A stretch of 5,694 nucleotides of DNA from Gemmatimonadota bacterium. Lineage in GTDB: Bacteria; Gemmatimonadota; Gemmatimonadetes; Gemmatimonadales; Gemmatimonadaceae. The notes below the pieces were generated by a model. That model had not been told where the DNA came from and made no database searches. It saw only the letters and a program-made list of their open reading frames with translations. Location: assembly GCA_028287205.1 (NCBI GenBank), contig JAQBQC010000107.1, positions 1 to 5,694 on the forward strand. Reading direction: 5' to 3'. This document shows, one piece after another, positions 5,196 through 5,694 of this stretch. The translations under genes and the position numbers were made by a program. Within the stretch, counting starts at the first letter, position 1; each line of letters opens with the position of its first letter.

Positions 5196-5694
5196 TCAGA
5201 ACGTCGGATACAACGAGAATTGCCAGAATCCCTTTCGTCCGGGCGAGTCCTTCGGGATTGCGTAGTCCCATCGCAGGATCACGTAGTTGAAGAGATTCAC
5301 CCGAAGTCCGAATCCATAACTCGTCAACAGCGATCGCACGTTCGCGGGATCGTCCTGGCTGCTGCGCTTGAACTCGACCTTCTGGCCGTTGAACCAGGTG
5401 GTGCCGGCATCGTAGAAGAACGCACCTTCGATCGGCGGCAGCGGAATCACACCCGCGAGCCCGCCGCGCACGATCGGGAAGCGCAGCTCGATGTTTCCGA
5501 ACACCACCTTGCTGCCGAGCAGCCGATTGCATCGCTGCGCGTTGGTGACGGTAGCCGGACAGTTGGCATTCGTGATCTGAAAGCTCTGATCATCGTAGCC
5601 GCGAATCAGATCGCTGTAGCCGAGATACTTCTGGAGACTGTCGGCATCGCGACCGTACGACAGATTCGCCGTCAGACGCGTCGCGATCGTGAGA
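5196..5694 (-). CDS. Omp85 (BamA/TamA-like) outer-membrane beta-barrel, C-terminal 165 residues (start beyond the right edge)
   Basis: The frame is open from the right edge to a TGA at 5198-5196. The fragment is the last part of an Omp85-type barrel, the family that inserts or translocates outer-membrane proteins. Seen, in fragment numbering: LTIATRLTANLSYG, an outward-facing barrel strand, then KYLGYSDLIRGYDDQSF containing IRGY at 30-33, which matches the conserved (V/I)RG(F/Y) motif of barrel loop 6. Next come an insertion with two cysteines (45 and 55), the strand VVFGNIELRFPI, GAFFYDAGTTWFNG (the usual F-x-D-x-G strand), LTSYGFGLRVNLFNYVILRWDYAI, and a final strand ending in aromatic Phe, as expected of a beta-signal. 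Everything N-terminal (POTRA repeats, a propeller or neither) lies outside the window, so BamA, TamA or a patatin- or propeller-fused relative cannot be told apart. An 18-nt gap leads to the next gene, so co-transcription is likely. Confidence 0.88.
   Translation of the reverse strand, partial: LTIATRLTANLSYGRDADSLQKYLGYSDLIRGYDDQSFQITNANCPATVTNAQRCNRLLGSKVVFGNIELRFPIVRGGLAGVIPLPPIEGAFFYDAGTTWFNGQKVEFKRSSQDDPANVRSLLTSYGFGLRVNLFNYVILRWDYAIPKDSPGRKGFWQFSLYPTF

Noticed and set aside
5188..5532. Minus-strand open frame beginning MQSAARQQGG
   Set aside because: It overlaps the Omp85 C-terminus in another frame; only the Omp85 frame gives alternating barrel strands and a terminal Phe.

Overview
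The window is a gene-dense, high-GC bacterial segment read entirely from the minus strand. It holds four co-directional genes with almost no intergenic space. In transcription order (right to left) they are: (1) the C-terminal end of an Omp85/BamA-TamA-like outer-membrane beta-barrel, cut by the right edge; (2) a short-signal lipoprotein with a beta-propeller and a C-terminal SPOR domain; (3) a membrane protein with a degenerate MinD/CpsD (BY-kinase)-like domain, an acidic and Pro/Ala-rich linker, one transmembrane helix and two tandem SPOR-like repeats; and (4) the N-terminal 651 residues of the chromosome-organising ATPase SMC, cut by the left edge.

Layout: barrel 5694-5196; an 18-nt gap; propeller-SPOR lipoprotein 5177-3621; pseudo-ATPase-SPOR protein 3621-1954; smc 1954 to 1. 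The last two junctions are one-base stop/start overlaps (TGATG and TAGTG), each preceded by a Shine-Dalgarno-like sequence inside the upstream gene. This is strong evidence for one transcript with translational coupling. No RNA gene, mobile element, CRISPR array, terminator or convincing promoter is visible. Any promoter is probably beyond the right edge.

Organism: a diderm with an outer membrane (Omp85 barrel, lipoprotein, SPOR domains) and very high GC. The SMC Q-loop region reads VIEAKM where most bacteria have a Gln-Gly pair. This resembles, from memory, SMCs of the Bacteroidetes/FCB side of the tree. With the GC content this points to Gemmatimonadota or a near relative. This is inference, not proof.

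How the genes may work together: SPOR domains bind glycan strands stripped of stem peptides, which mark division septa. Two SPOR proteins, one of them with a cytoplasmic ParA/MinD-superfamily-like domain that has lost its nucleotide-binding residues, are placed directly before smc and coupled to it. The most interesting hypothesis is an envelope-to-chromosome linkage module tying septal peptidoglycan to SMC-driven segregation. The alternative is a housekeeping operon with no physical partnership.
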